DNA of 21,358 bases from JANWHZ01 sp964527385 (GTDB lineage Bacteria; Patescibacteriota; Saccharimonadia; Saccharimonadales; UBA4665): contig CAZGPZ010000014.1 of NCBI GenBank assembly GCA_964527385.1, positions 1-21,358 on the forward strand, read 5' to 3'. A model generated the notes under the pieces. It had not been told where the DNA came from. It searched no databases and saw only the letters and a program-made list of their open reading frames with translations. How positions within the stretch are numbered: the first letter of the stretch is position 1; the number at the start of each line of letters is the position of its first letter. A program made the position numbers and the translations under genes. Positions 6,979 to 15,066 of the stretch are shown one piece after another.

Positions 6979-8372
6979 AACTGTACAACACGCTTACTCG
7001 ACAGGTTGAAGAAGTCAAACCGCAACAACCGCCTATCGTTACCGTTTACACGTGCGGCCCGACCGTATACGATTACCCACACGTCGGCAACTGGTTCACG
7101 TTCATTCGTTATGACCTGCTCGTTCGCGCCCTGAAAGCCAACGGCCTCCAGCCAAAATGGGTCATGAATATCACGGACGTCGGCCACTTAGTGAGTGACG
7201 CCGACAGCGGGGAAGACAAGCTGGAGAAGGGAGCTAGGCGCGAACATAAAACAGCATGGGATGTTGCGGAATTTTATGCCGGCAATTTCGTCGCTGGATT
7301 GCAGAAGCTCAATTTCACGCAGCCGGACTTCTTGCCAAAAGCAACCGCCCATATCCAGGAGCAGATCGACCTCGTCAGAAAATTGGAAGAAAAGGGATAC
7401 ACCTACAATATCAGCGATGGCGTTTACTACGATACATCAAAATTCCCGCAGTATGCCGATTTCGCCCGGCTCGATCTTGACGAACAGCAGGCGGGCGCGC
7501 GCGTCGAATATGACCCTGAGAAACGCAACCCGCAGGACTTTGCACTCTGGAAATTCTCGCCCAAAGACCACCAGCGCGACATGGAATGGGACAGCCCGTG
7601 GGGCAAGGGTTTCCCCGGCTGGCACATTGAGTGCTCTGCCATGAGCATGAAGTACCTAGGAGAAACGCTCGATATCCACGCGGGCGGGATCGACCATGTA
7701 CCCGTGCACCACACAAATGAAATCGCGCAAAGTGAAGCTGTCACCGGAAAGCCGTTCGCGCATGTTTGGATGCATACCAACCACATTTCGGTTGAAAACG
7801 AGAAAATTAGCAAATCGTTGCCGCATACGATGATCACGCTGGAGCAAATCGAAGCACGCGGGATCAGCCTTGAGGCATTCCGCCTGCACGTGCTTGAAAG
7901 CCATTACCGCAGCCAAAGTAAATTCAGCTGGGAGTCGCTCGAGGCGGCCCAGAAACGGCTTGGATCATACCGTGAGATGGCAGACATGCAGTGGCAGCCA
8001 CGCGCGGCGGAACGCAAATTAAACCGGTACGCGCATTACGACAACTTGCTAGCATCGATGCAGAATGACTTGAATTCACCCGAGGCACTAGCACTATTAA
8101 GCGCGGTCGCGCAGGATATAAAAGACGCGGGCATCCACGCGGATGAAGTAGGGGATCTGCAAGAATTCTTGCGAAAAGTTGACGCCTTGCTTGGGCTACA
8201 GCTTAGTGAATCCAGCGATATAACGGACGGCCAAAAACGCCTCATTGCCCAGCGTGAAGATGCTCGCGGTGCAAAAGATTGGCAAGCTTCGGATTCACTT
8301 AGAGACGAACTGCTCGGACAGAGTATCGGCGTCCGCGATACGGCATTCGGTTCAGTTTGGTATCGGCAGTAA
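6975..8372 (+). CDS. cysS: Cysteinyl-tRNA synthetase
   Basis: Class I aminoacyl-tRNA synthetase that charges tRNA-Cys; its 465 residues are the usual size. The start matches the family (MKLYNTLTRQ). The HIGH motif is HVGN (36-39). Zinc ligands, by comparison with the E. coli enzyme, should be C27, C220, H245 and E249. The KMSKS loop reads KISKS (277-281) and is followed by LPHTMI where most enzymes have LGN. The region AGGIDHVPVHHTNEIAQS is also slightly different from the common GGSDLxFPHHENE form. All catalytic landmarks are present, so it should be active. The gene follows the PLP enzyme by 40 bp and converges on the minus-strand permease gene, 7 bp away, with no obvious terminator between them. 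Confidence 0.97.
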   Translation: MKLYNTLTRQVEEVKPQQPPIVTVYTCGPTVYDYPHVGNWFTFIRYDLLVRALKANGLQPKWVMNITDVGHLVSDADSGEDKLEKGARREHKTAWDVAEFYAGNFVAGLQKLNFTQPDFLPKATAHIQEQIDLVRKLEEKGYTYNISDGVYYDTSKFPQYADFARLDLDEQQAGARVEYDPEKRNPQDFALWKFSPKDHQRDMEWDSPWGKGFPGWHIECSAMSMKYLGETLDIHAGGIDHVPVHHTNEIAQSEAVTGKPFAHVWMHTNHISVENEKISKSLPHTMITLEQIEARGISLEAFRLHVLESHYRSQSKFSWESLEAAQKRLGSYREMADMQWQPRAAERKLNRYAHYDNLLASMQNDLNSPEALALLSAVAQDIKDAGIHADEVGDLQEFLRKVDALLGLQLSESSDITDGQKRLIAQREDARGAKDWQASDSLRDELLGQSIGVRDTAFGSVWYRQ

Positions 8373-8379
8373 GCGGATT

Positions 8380-9507
8380 TCAGACGTCTTTTTTGAGCAT
8401 ATTACCGGGAAGTGACGACTCGTCGACATCATACCGTGTTTGCAGGTAATCAACGACCCAGACGCGCAAGCAAGCGGCAACCGGGATCGCGAACAAACCC
8501 CCAAGCAAACCGCCGAAGCTGACGCCAACGATCAACGATACCATGACGAGTAGCGGTGACAAATTCGTCACGTTCGCTTGCAGGCGCGGCTGGATCAGGT
8601 AATTCTCTATTTGCTGGTAGAGAATATAGTAGATCAAAATGCCGAGCGCGGAGAACGGCGAATGGAACAAGGCGATAAACGTAACGATGATCGCGCCGAT
8701 GGTGTGCCCGACCATCGGGATAAGCCCGCAAATGAACACGACGGCCATCAACGCAATCGGGTAGCTGACGTGAAAGATAAGCAGCCCAGGCAGAACCAAG
8801 AACGAGGCGATTACCGCCAAGACAACTTGGCCGTTCACGAAACCTTTGATGGCTTTGTACATGTTACGCCGCAGCATGTCCGCATGGTCGCGGTGGCGCG
8901 GCGAAACGAACTGACGGAAAAACATAAGCCACGATGGTCCCTCGATCAACATCATGAACGTCAGCACCAGTATCGTCAAAATCGACACGATGCTATTGGC
9001 GATACCAGTAAGCGCGCCGATGGCCGCGCTGCTGCTGTTGCGCAACTTGTTCGATAGTTCGTTTGATATCTGGTCAAGCTCGGTTTGCAGGTGATACTTG
9101 TCAATGAACTTGCTGACCTGGCTGTTTTGGCTTTGTAATTCCTGCACGATTTGCGGCGCGGAGTCGATGAACGACTGGGTTTGGCGCACGATCGGCGGGA
9201 CGAGGCTGGCGACAAAAATCCCGAGCGCCAGGACTACGATCAGGAACGACAACGCCGTCGCCGACGAGCGGCTACCGCGCAGCGGGCCTGGCAAGTGCCG
9301 CGCCACAAAACTGACCGGCGCGTTCAATGCAAGCGCCAGGAACATGGCGATAAATATAAGCGTCAACGAATATTCGGCACTTTTCAGTGCCGCTAGCACA
9401 AAAATTGTTACCACTATTAGCAGCAAGACCTTATAAAACGTCTTGGCGGTGATCGTTAGCGCGATTTCCGGTTCGTGTGAACGTGCAAAGAAAGATTTTA
9501 TACCCAT
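8380..9507 (-). CDS. AI-2E family (PerM-like) membrane permease
   Basis: A 375-residue membrane protein with the AI-2E/PerM layout: paired helices near the N-terminus (residues about 28-68), a third at 85-105, a soluble helical segment rich in Gln and Ser (105-165), and a C-terminal bundle with PMVGHTIGAII, YYILYQQIENYLIQPRL and SLIVGVSFGGLLGGLFAIP. The last stretches are strong family signatures. The family exports or moves small solutes, with members linked to autoinducer-2 or ion antiport; the substrate here is unknown. It is the last gene of a three-gene minus-strand operon, 8 bp after the preceding glycosyltransferase. A GATAAT box that ends 7 nt before the ATG may give it an extra leaderless start. 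Confidence 0.92.
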   Translation of the reverse strand: MGIKSFFARSHEPEIALTITAKTFYKVLLLIVVTIFVLAALKSAEYSLTLIFIAMFLALALNAPVSFVARHLPGPLRGSRSSATALSFLIVVLALGIFVASLVPPIVRQTQSFIDSAPQIVQELQSQNSQVSKFIDKYHLQTELDQISNELSNKLRNSSSAAIGALTGIANSIVSILTILVLTFMMLIEGPSWLMFFRQFVSPRHRDHADMLRRNMYKAIKGFVNGQVVLAVIASFLVLPGLLIFHVSYPIALMAVVFICGLIPMVGHTIGAIIVTFIALFHSPFSALGILIYYILYQQIENYLIQPRLQANVTNLSPLLVMVSLIVGVSFGGLLGGLFAIPVAACLRVWVVDYLQTRYDVDESSLPGNMLKKDV

Positions 9508-9515
9508 GAACTTAA

Positions 9516-10724
9516 TTATCGCATATTACGCCTGTGCCGCAATGCGGCTATATATACCTGGCTGATCTGCATACCGATTTTGTTGATGTCATAACGCTCA
9601 GCATGGCGTTGTTGCCAGCTGGCAATATGCCGGCGCAAAGCACGATCGAGTATCAGCTGCTTTAGTAACTGTGCCAGTGCCTGTGCGTCATGTGAATCAA
9701 AGAGCACATCGGCTGGACAGTCCCCTAATACTGACCGGTAGCCTGGATTATCGCCGGCTATGACCGCCGACCGCCCGGACGCCATAGCTTCCGCAAGGAC
9801 AATGCCGAAGCTTTCGCCTCCAGAACTAGGGAAAACCGTGATGTCCGCTGATGCGTAGTACCGTGGCTTTACATCCTCGGCTATAAAGCCAGTAAAGTTG
9901 ACCAGCGACTCAAGTTTGTTTTCGCGTACGAATTCTTGCAGTTGATATAAAAGCGGCCCTTTGCCGCACACGGTTATGGTGAAGCGCGGCACGGCCGGGT
10001 CTCTGCTAAGAACGAGCGCGGCTTGCAGCAGCAACATGCAGCCCTTGCGCGGCACTAGTCGCCCTAAGAACAGGATATTAACTTGGTTGCTGGATGTTGC
10101 AGATAATGGCTCTGCCTCGCGGAATACTGACAGATTGATAGGATTTGCCATGACAGTACCTCGGAGGTTGTAGGTCTTTTTCGCGAAAGCTTGCGCGGCG
10201 GGCGAAACACTCATGACCGCATCGAAGCGCCCGAGCGTGGGGGCGCACCACCATGCCAACAATCTATTTGCCGCCGCAACAAGGCGTGACCGCGGCAGGA
10301 CATGAAACGTTCCAACCACTGCTGTATCGCTTCGTGCTGCGCGTAGTACCCTGCCGGCAAACAGGGGGCTGTAGGGCATTTGCACATGCAACACATCGAA
10401 ACGTACCTCGCCCAGCAATGCGGCAATTTGCTGCTTTGGCGCGGGAAACGGAGTACATAAGCGGTTGCCATTGAAGCTTACCGCGGCATTTGCCGTCAAA
10501 TCATGGATGCTCGCGATATCACGCCGGATGGTCGTGCTGGCGAGATAGTGCACGTCATGCCCCTTGGACCGCAACCATTCGCCTACCGTCAAGACATATT
10601 GTTGCACGCCGTCAGGCCTATCAAGCGTATCGTCAAGCACGAAGCCGATAACAAGCCGGCGCGCCTTTTTTGGCTCACTCAGCACGCGCGCCCGTCCTGG
10701 CATGTTTCCTGAGCGATGTATCAT
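9516..10724 (-). CDS. GT4-family glycosyltransferase (second of a tandem pair)
   Basis: A GT-B glycosyltransferase of about 400 residues. The N-terminal half carries DRPDGVQQYVLTVGEWLRSKGHDV, the glycine-rich acceptor-side loop typical of PimA-like GT4 enzymes. The C-terminal half has the nucleotide-sugar site: FLGRLVPRKGC, then SGGESFGIVLAEAMASGR with the conserved E-x7-E. It probably transfers a sugar to a lipid or polysaccharide precursor at the membrane; donor and acceptor are not known. The long frame starts at 10724 (MIHRSG), but an internal ATG at 10703 is as likely. Either way it overlaps the upstream glycosyltransferase gene by about 30-50 nt, which implies translational coupling. 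It probably arose by duplication of a neighbour-like gene. Confidence 0.88.
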   Translation of the reverse strand: MIHRSGNMPGRARVLSEPKKARRLVIGFVLDDTLDRPDGVQQYVLTVGEWLRSKGHDVHYLASTTIRRDIASIHDLTANAAVSFNGNRLCTPFPAPKQQIAALLGEVRFDVLHVQMPYSPLFAGRVLRAARSDTAVVGTFHVLPRSRLVAAANRLLAWWCAPTLGRFDAVMSVSPAAQAFAKKTYNLRGTVMANPINLSVFREAEPLSATSSNQVNILFLGRLVPRKGCMLLLQAALVLSRDPAVPRFTITVCGKGPLLYQLQEFVRENKLESLVNFTGFIAEDVKPRYYASADITVFPSSGGESFGIVLAEAMASGRSAVIAGDNPGYRSVLGDCPADVLFDSHDAQALAQLLKQLILDRALRRHIASWQQRHAERYDINKIGMQISQVYIAALRHRRNMR

Positions 10725-11817
10725 ACAATTGTTCGTATTTCGCTACGATGTTCGGGTAGGCATATTGCTTGATGTACTGTTTTGCCCACTGCTGCCAAAG
10801 CGAGCGCAATTTTGGCTCGTCGAGCATGAGCTTTAACCTACGAGCAAATTCACCCTCGTCACGCGGGTTGACAAGTGACATCGCTCCAAGTTCGCGCATG
10901 ACGCTGGCGTACCCGGAATTGTCGCCAGCGATGAGTGGCAACCCGCTGGCCATGGATTCGAGCAACACAATACCAAAGCTTTCGCCGAATACGGCCGGCG
11001 AGCAGAAGAGGTCTGCCGACGCAAGCAGTTTGGTCTTTTCTTCGTCGCTCACGTAGCCGAGGAATTCGACGTTCGGAATACGCGCCTCGCCGACAAACCA
11101 CTCCAGCTTGGTTCGGTCCGGGCCGCTGCCCGCGATAAGCAGGCGCACATTTTCGTCGTCTTCGGCGAGACGTGCGTATGCGCGCAACAAATATTTCAAT
11201 CCTTTGCGATGTTCCAACCTGCCGATATACAAGATAGTTTTAGGATTACCCGTCGCTGAATGAGGCATAGGCGTGAAATGATCGAGGTCGATGCCATTAG
11301 AAATCAGCGTGATTTGGCGATCCGTCAGGCTGCTCACATACTCTGCCGCCGGCTCCGATACCGCGGTCAATTCATGCAAATCCTTTAGGACAGCCTGCAT
11401 ATATGGCGTAATAACAAGCGCCAGCGTGCGGCTCATGATCGTCTCGGGTACTTTGGCATGGAATGTCGCGATATTGACGCTTGCACTACGCGCCAAGATC
11501 TGGCGGCTAAGCGCCGGTACCCAAGGTTCATGAAAATGCAAAATGTCGAATTTCTCGGCTTCCATGACCTGTTCGATTGTTTCGGTGCCAAGGCTCGAAG
11601 AAAGCGGCGCCGTCGTGTGGTTCGGCCAGCGCAGGTCAATCGACGAGCCGAGAAAAATTATGTTTGAGGTATCAATCCCATTCAGTTGGCGCGGTTGCGC
11701 GGTAATTATTTTCGCGACGTGCCCACGTTCCGCCAAGTGGCTTTGCAAGGCGAACACGATCTCTTGCACGCCGCCGCCCAGAGCGATATTGTACGGGCAA
11801 ACCAGGCCGATTTTCAT
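10675..11817 (-). CDS. PimA-like GT4 glycosyltransferase
   Basis: The start MKIGLVCPY followed by GGGVQEIVFALQSHLAERGH closely follows actinobacterial phosphatidylinositol mannosyltransferase PimA, and the C-terminal half has YIGRLEHRKG, LIAGSGPDR and GESFGIVLLESMASG (E-x7-E). About 380 residues is the usual length. It probably glycosylates a membrane lipid at the inner leaflet. I start at ATG 11817: another in-frame ATG at 11826 lies only 2 nt from the -10 box, so it would not be in the transcript. It is the first gene of the operon with the second glycosyltransferase and the AI-2E permease. Its promoter and first ten codons are found again as a decayed copy at 12458-12502. Confidence 0.9.
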   Translation of the reverse strand: MKIGLVCPYNIALGGGVQEIVFALQSHLAERGHVAKIITAQPRQLNGIDTSNIIFLGSSIDLRWPNHTTAPLSSSLGTETIEQVMEAEKFDILHFHEPWVPALSRQILARSASVNIATFHAKVPETIMSRTLALVITPYMQAVLKDLHELTAVSEPAAEYVSSLTDRQITLISNGIDLDHFTPMPHSATGNPKTILYIGRLEHRKGLKYLLRAYARLAEDDENVRLLIAGSGPDRTKLEWFVGEARIPNVEFLGYVSDEEKTKLLASADLFCSPAVFGESFGIVLLESMASGLPLIAGDNSGYASVMRELGAMSLVNPRDEGEFARRLKLMLDEPKLRSLWQQWAKQYIKQYAYPNIVAKYEQLYDTSLRKHARTGARAE

Positions 11818-11828
11818 ACTTGCCATTA

Positions 11829-11837
11829 ATTATACCA
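11829..11837 (-). promoter_or_regulatory. Extended -10 promoter of the glycosyltransferase operon
   Basis: The minus strand reads TGGTATAAT, an extended -10 (TGnTATAAT), 11 nt before ATG 11817. This leaves a leader of only a few bases and no Shine-Dalgarno site. Confidence 0.6.
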
Positions 11838-11960
11838 AGAACGCTGCTGCATGGCATTTTACCGCTTCATGACGCGTGTTGCGTACGCGCAGGCACAGAT
11901 ATATATTAGACATGCAAGAAGATTGTTTACATTCCGTAGAAACTATGCAATATTACGGCT

Positions 11961-12456
11961 ATGATAAGTTTTGAATCCGGGAGTGACGAGGAGCGGCTTA
12001 ATGACCTAAGCGTCCGGCTATATAGGTTCATTGACCGGCACGCGACGGCCGTGCATAACAATCCTAAAATTGCCGAAGATCACTTCCCCCGGAAGGGTTC
12101 GCACAGCCTATTCTTTTACTCGCGCATCAATAGAAGCCCCGTTATAGTAAGTATGGGCCAGATGAGGAAAGCCGGCGGTCGCAAGTATGTGTCTATCGTT
12201 GATAACGGCACTGAGGGGTCCAACAATTCGGCGGTCGGAATTGAAGTGTGGCAAAACACCGACGGACGGTTACCTGCAAACGCAAGTAACGGTCCAGAAC
12301 AAGTCGGATACGGGTGACAGGCGGGTCATTGATCTGACGGGCGACCCGGAGACCTATCAGCCGTACACACTTGCCATCCTGGAAGAAGCTGCCAAGTTCC
12401 TTGAGCCAGGCGAGCTGCCTGTGGATATGGAATCAGCAGTCGACTGGCTGTCTTAA
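11961..12456 (+). pseudogene. Unknown gene broken by a 4-bp tandem duplication
   Basis: An ORF from ATG 11961 runs in one frame to about 12265; the sensible continuation then lies in another frame and ends at TAA 12456. At the switch the DNA reads GACGGACGG (12261-12269), a doubled ACGG. Removing one ACGG joins the halves smoothly (EVWQNTDG then YLQTQVTVQNKSDTG) into a protein of about 163 residues. As the sequence stands, the first frame ends at 12317 after 118 codons. I recognise no family; the intact form would be a soluble alpha/beta protein. It could be a true pseudogene, a phase-variable gene or an assembly error. It lies between the glycosyltransferase start and a decayed second copy of that start, so it appears inserted. 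Confidence 0.65.
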
Positions 12457-12505
12457 GTTGTGCAGGCAAACTAGACCGATTTTCATTCTTCGTGCAATTA
12501 TAGTA
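12433..12505 (-). pseudogene. Orphan copy of a PimA-like gene's promoter and first codons
   Basis: On the minus strand, TATAAT is followed by an ATG at 12486 and codons for MKIGLVCLHN, matching MKIGLVCPYN of the intact gene at 11817. Over 12458-12486 against 11789-11817, 25 of 29 bases match, and the -10 region aligns too with one gap. Three differences are silent (GGC/GGT, CTG/CTA, AAT/AAC) and two change residues. After codon 10 the similarity ends; a 17-codon frame stops at 12433 within the neighbouring gene. It is a remnant, not a working gene. Confidence 0.75.
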
Positions 12506-12507
12506 GC

Positions 12508-12615
12508 CGCGACAAAGGGAGTTATAAAAAACGTGGCCATATACTCTGGTTTTGGCTTCACTAAACCATAAAATTGCTTGTTGTATAATACTTAAATAAT
12601 TAGATTTAAGGAGAA
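12508..12615 (+). promoter_or_regulatory. AT-rich leader and -10 box of the 12622 gene
   Basis: The short gap is AT-rich. It holds a consensus TATAAT (12584-12589) without a recognisable -35, and AAGGAG (12608-12613) 8 nt before ATG 12622. Confidence 0.45.
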
Positions 12616-12621
12616 ATGGTG

Positions 12622-13092
12622 ATGGCAGAAACTGCACGCGGTGTAAACCCTGAAACTGTAGCTATGTATGATGCAATCACTGCGATGGCAAAACAGGTCC
12701 AGGGAGCACCCCATGTCGTAGAGTACGAACATAAAGAATCGTACGACAGGTTATCTGGGCTGGAGCAGAACAATAGTGCAATTGTTTTGGCGGACACAAG
12801 CGACGGAACACGGATCGAAGTTGGCCTTGATAGTGATTACGCCGAACAGGATGATGATCATTCCGCAAACCTTATCTTGCGAGTAGGGACCTGCTCATTC
12901 GCCATCAGCGCAGATTGGTATTCACCAACAGAACATCCAGAGGACGCTGATGATACGCTGGCTGTTACAGCCTATGATAGGGCGGGCTGGGGAAAAGACA
13001 CAGCGTTGGCTGCGCTGCGTTCGTCATTCAGCGATCCATTGGTGCGTAGGGTACTGCTGCATCTAATAAACAATGTCGTGGTAAACGGCTAG
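12622..13092 (+). CDS. Hypothetical protein (156 aa)
   Basis: The family is not recognised. It is a soluble, acidic protein with no signal peptide. The segment NNSAIVLADTSDGTRIEVGLDSDY reads like beta strands, and the C-terminal part DTALAALRSSFSDPLVRRVLLHLINNVV like two helices. ATG 12622 is preferred because AAGGAG lies 8 nt upstream; the ATG at 12616 would leave only 2 nt. It is similar in size to the broken gene before it and both stand in the same accessory island, but I see no clear sequence similarity between them. Base composition is more AT-rich than the flanking housekeeping genes. Confidence 0.7.
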   Translation: MAETARGVNPETVAMYDAITAMAKQVQGAPHVVEYEHKESYDRLSGLEQNNSAIVLADTSDGTRIEVGLDSDYAEQDDDHSANLILRVGTCSFAISADWYSPTEHPEDADDTLAVTAYDRAGWGKDTALAALRSSFSDPLVRRVLLHLINNVVVNG

Positions 13093-13126
13093 AACACTAA
13101 CACGCCCCCAACTCGTACAGCGCACA

Positions 13127-13155
13127 TATACCTCTGGGCCCGGAGGGTAGGTATA
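13127..13155. other. Imperfect hairpin between convergent genes
   Basis: TATACC (13127-13132) pairs with GGTATA (13150-13155) around a GC-rich centre containing GGGCCC. It lies between a plus-strand and a minus-strand gene end and may act as a bidirectional stop, although no T run follows on either strand. Confidence 0.3.
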
Positions 13156-13190
13156 GGCGTGATTGTAGGTATTGTTGTGTGCCCCGGGAC

Positions 13191-14120
13191 TTATAATTTC
13201 AACAGCGCGCGGCGCAGGACCGGCGGGATAAGCGGTGCTGCTTGCTTTTCGTCGGCTATGATGCTCGGCGCGTGGTGCGCCATGTTCGACCGTACGATAT
13301 GGACATTGCTGAATGCCACCTTCAAGTGCTGCTCGACATTATGATGGTCAAGGTATTGGTCACCATCCACGTCGACATGCCAGAGTGGCACGTCGAGCCG
13401 CTGTTTGCAGTTATCCAGTGTCAGGAGTTCTTTGGTTGTGTAAGCATGGGTTCGGGGATCATTCATGTGCCACAAGCCGATCTCCACGTCCATGAAGTAA
13501 TCGTGCTCGGCTTTTGATTTCGCCGCTGCGAACTTGCTTTTGGCTTGGTACGTATGCGCATATGTCTTCCGGAGCACGAAACTGTTCAGGAACATGTAGC
13601 GGAACATGAATGCCGGCAGCCAGTGGGAAAATACAGTACCGATGCCTCTGTAGAACCAGTACCGCGCTTTCGGGAAACGAAAATCTTGGTAGTGTGTCAT
13701 GCCGACAAGACTGACCAGCACCGAGACATTGTTCCTGAGTTCGGGATATCGCTGCAGCATGCGCGTCGCGATCACGAAGCCAAGCGACATGCCTAGGATA
13801 ATGACTTTTTTGCGTTTGTAACGCATTTTCATGAAAGCAGCCAGGTAATCTGCATAGTTATCAATGGTCGGTTTTTTTCCCAGTTTGTAAAAGCTCTCCA
13901 TCCCGCCGAAGCCTGGCAAGTCGGGCGCTGTTACCGCGCCGAATCTATTCGTGTACTTCAACAGCCCCCACCATCGTTCCAGTGATGAATGCTGGCCATA
14001 CACAAACAAAATCTCAGCATTTCGGTTTTTGGGCGCGGGCAAAGCCAGCATGCGTCCAGCCAGGCCGTTCATATCAAGCGGGTGAATATACTCTGCAGGT
14101 TTGGCTTCTCGCTGGACCAT
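13191..14120 (-). CDS. Alpha/beta hydrolase
   Basis: A 309-residue alpha/beta-hydrolase fold protein without a signal peptide. The nucleophile elbow is GMSLG (residues 110-114, S112). A strand-turn LFVYGQHSSLERWW takes the place of the oxyanion HG motif, and TAPDLPGFGG (64-73) is typical of the fold. The acid is probably an Asp in VDVDGDQYLDHH and the base a His in NMAHHAPS. The middle part (about 150-220) is a long, basic, aromatic cap region. The substrate is unknown. It is transcribed divergently from the VanY-type gene, with about 90 bp between the starts, and no Shine-Dalgarno site is evident. Confidence 0.85.
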   Translation of the reverse strand: MVQREAKPAEYIHPLDMNGLAGRMLALPAPKNRNAEILFVYGQHSSLERWWGLLKYTNRFGAVTAPDLPGFGGMESFYKLGKKPTIDNYADYLAAFMKMRYKRKKVIILGMSLGFVIATRMLQRYPELRNNVSVLVSLVGMTHYQDFRFPKARYWFYRGIGTVFSHWLPAFMFRYMFLNSFVLRKTYAHTYQAKSKFAAAKSKAEHDYFMDVEIGLWHMNDPRTHAYTTKELLTLDNCKQRLDVPLWHVDVDGDQYLDHHNVEQHLKVAFSNVHIVRSNMAHHAPSIIADEKQAAPLIPPVLRRALLKL

Positions 14121-14197
14121 ATTTATTCTTAACTTATCTTCACTCTACAGCACCAGTTCCACCGATAGCAAGCCTCGCCGTGCAGCAAGCAGTGCGT

Positions 14198-14203
14198 TAT
14201 AGT
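14198..14203 (+). promoter_or_regulatory. -10 box of the carboxypeptidase gene, leaderless start
   Basis: TATAGT ends 7 nt before the ATG at 14210. No Shine-Dalgarno site and no clear -35 box are seen. Confidence 0.4.
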
Positions 14204-14209
14204 TTATAT

Positions 14210-14974
14210 ATGCGCAAAAAACAATTATTAGTCGTATTAATAATTATCGTCGTTGCGGCGGCTATTGTGGTTTGGGTCCGCAGTACGGCTTCGGCGCCTT
14301 CAGGCAGCCAAGCCACGACCAACGCCAACCAACACCGGCTGACGCCGATAGCCTATGACAAGCACCAATACAGCACCGCCGCCCCAACCAGCATATGGGT
14401 CGTCGTCAACAAGCAGCATGCGCTGGACCCGGCTGATTATATCCCTTCGGACTTGGTATTCCCCGATATACCGCTGCGCGTTCCCGGCAACGAAAGCATG
14501 CAGGTGCGTAAGGTTACCGCGACAGCATTGCAGGTTATGTTCGCTGCCGCCAAAACACAAGGCATCAACTTGATGCTCTCCAGCGGCTACCGCTCCTATA
14601 ACTATCAGGTCAACCTATACAATGGCTACGTGCAAAGCGAAGGGCAAGCCGTCGCCGATACGCAAAGCGCCCGGCCGGGTTACAGCGAGCACCAGACCGG
14701 GCTCGCGGCAGACCTAGAGCCAGCGAGCAAGACGTGCGAAGTGGACCAGTGTTTTGCTAACACGGCAGAGGGCAAATGGCTCGCCGCGAACGCGTACAAA
14801 TATGGCTTTATCATCCGCTACCCTAAGGACCTTGATGCCATCACCGGGTACGAATACGAGCCCTGGCACGTCCGCTACGTCGGTACAAGCCTTTCTACCG
14901 AAATGCACAAGGAAGGCGTCCAGACACTCGAGCAATTCTTTGGCATCGCCGGCGGCACTAGTTACGAGCAATAA
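14210..14974 (+). CDS. VanY/DacB-type D-alanyl-D-alanine carboxypeptidase
   Basis: A zinc peptidase of the M15B (VanY) family that trims terminal D-alanine from peptidoglycan stems. Residues 1-23 are a basic start plus one hydrophobic anchor (KKQLLVVLIIIVVAAAIVV), so the catalytic domain faces outward. The domain shows SGYRSY (125-130), SARPGYSEHQTGLAADL with zinc ligands H161 and D168, and EPWHVRYVG with catalytic E217 and zinc ligand H220. All key residues are present. The start at 14210 places the anchor at the true N-terminus and a -10 box directly before it; longer upstream readings run into the divergent hydrolase gene. At 254 residues it is of normal size. Confidence 0.93.
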   Translation: MRKKQLLVVLIIIVVAAAIVVWVRSTASAPSGSQATTNANQHRLTPIAYDKHQYSTAAPTSIWVVVNKQHALDPADYIPSDLVFPDIPLRVPGNESMQVRKVTATALQVMFAAAKTQGINLMLSSGYRSYNYQVNLYNGYVQSEGQAVADTQSARPGYSEHQTGLAADLEPASKTCEVDQCFANTAEGKWLAANAYKYGFIIRYPKDLDAITGYEYEPWHVRYVGTSLSTEMHKEGVQTLEQFFGIAGGTSYEQ

Positions 14975-15066
14975 GGTCTCGGGCGCCATCACCGGCCAGA
15001 TCGGAGATCCAGCTTAGCAATCCCATTTGGCTCCAGCCATTCGGGACAAAACGGTTCAAGCTCGTA

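Noticed and set aside
8578..9057. Plus-strand ORF of 159 codons
   Set aside because: It is antisense to the AI-2E permease and has a shadow-type composition (His/Arg/Asp-rich repeats of opposite-strand codons).
13982..14209. Upstream extension of the VanY-type frame
   Set aside because: It overlaps the start of the divergent alpha/beta hydrolase; the membrane anchor and the -10 box place the start at 14210.
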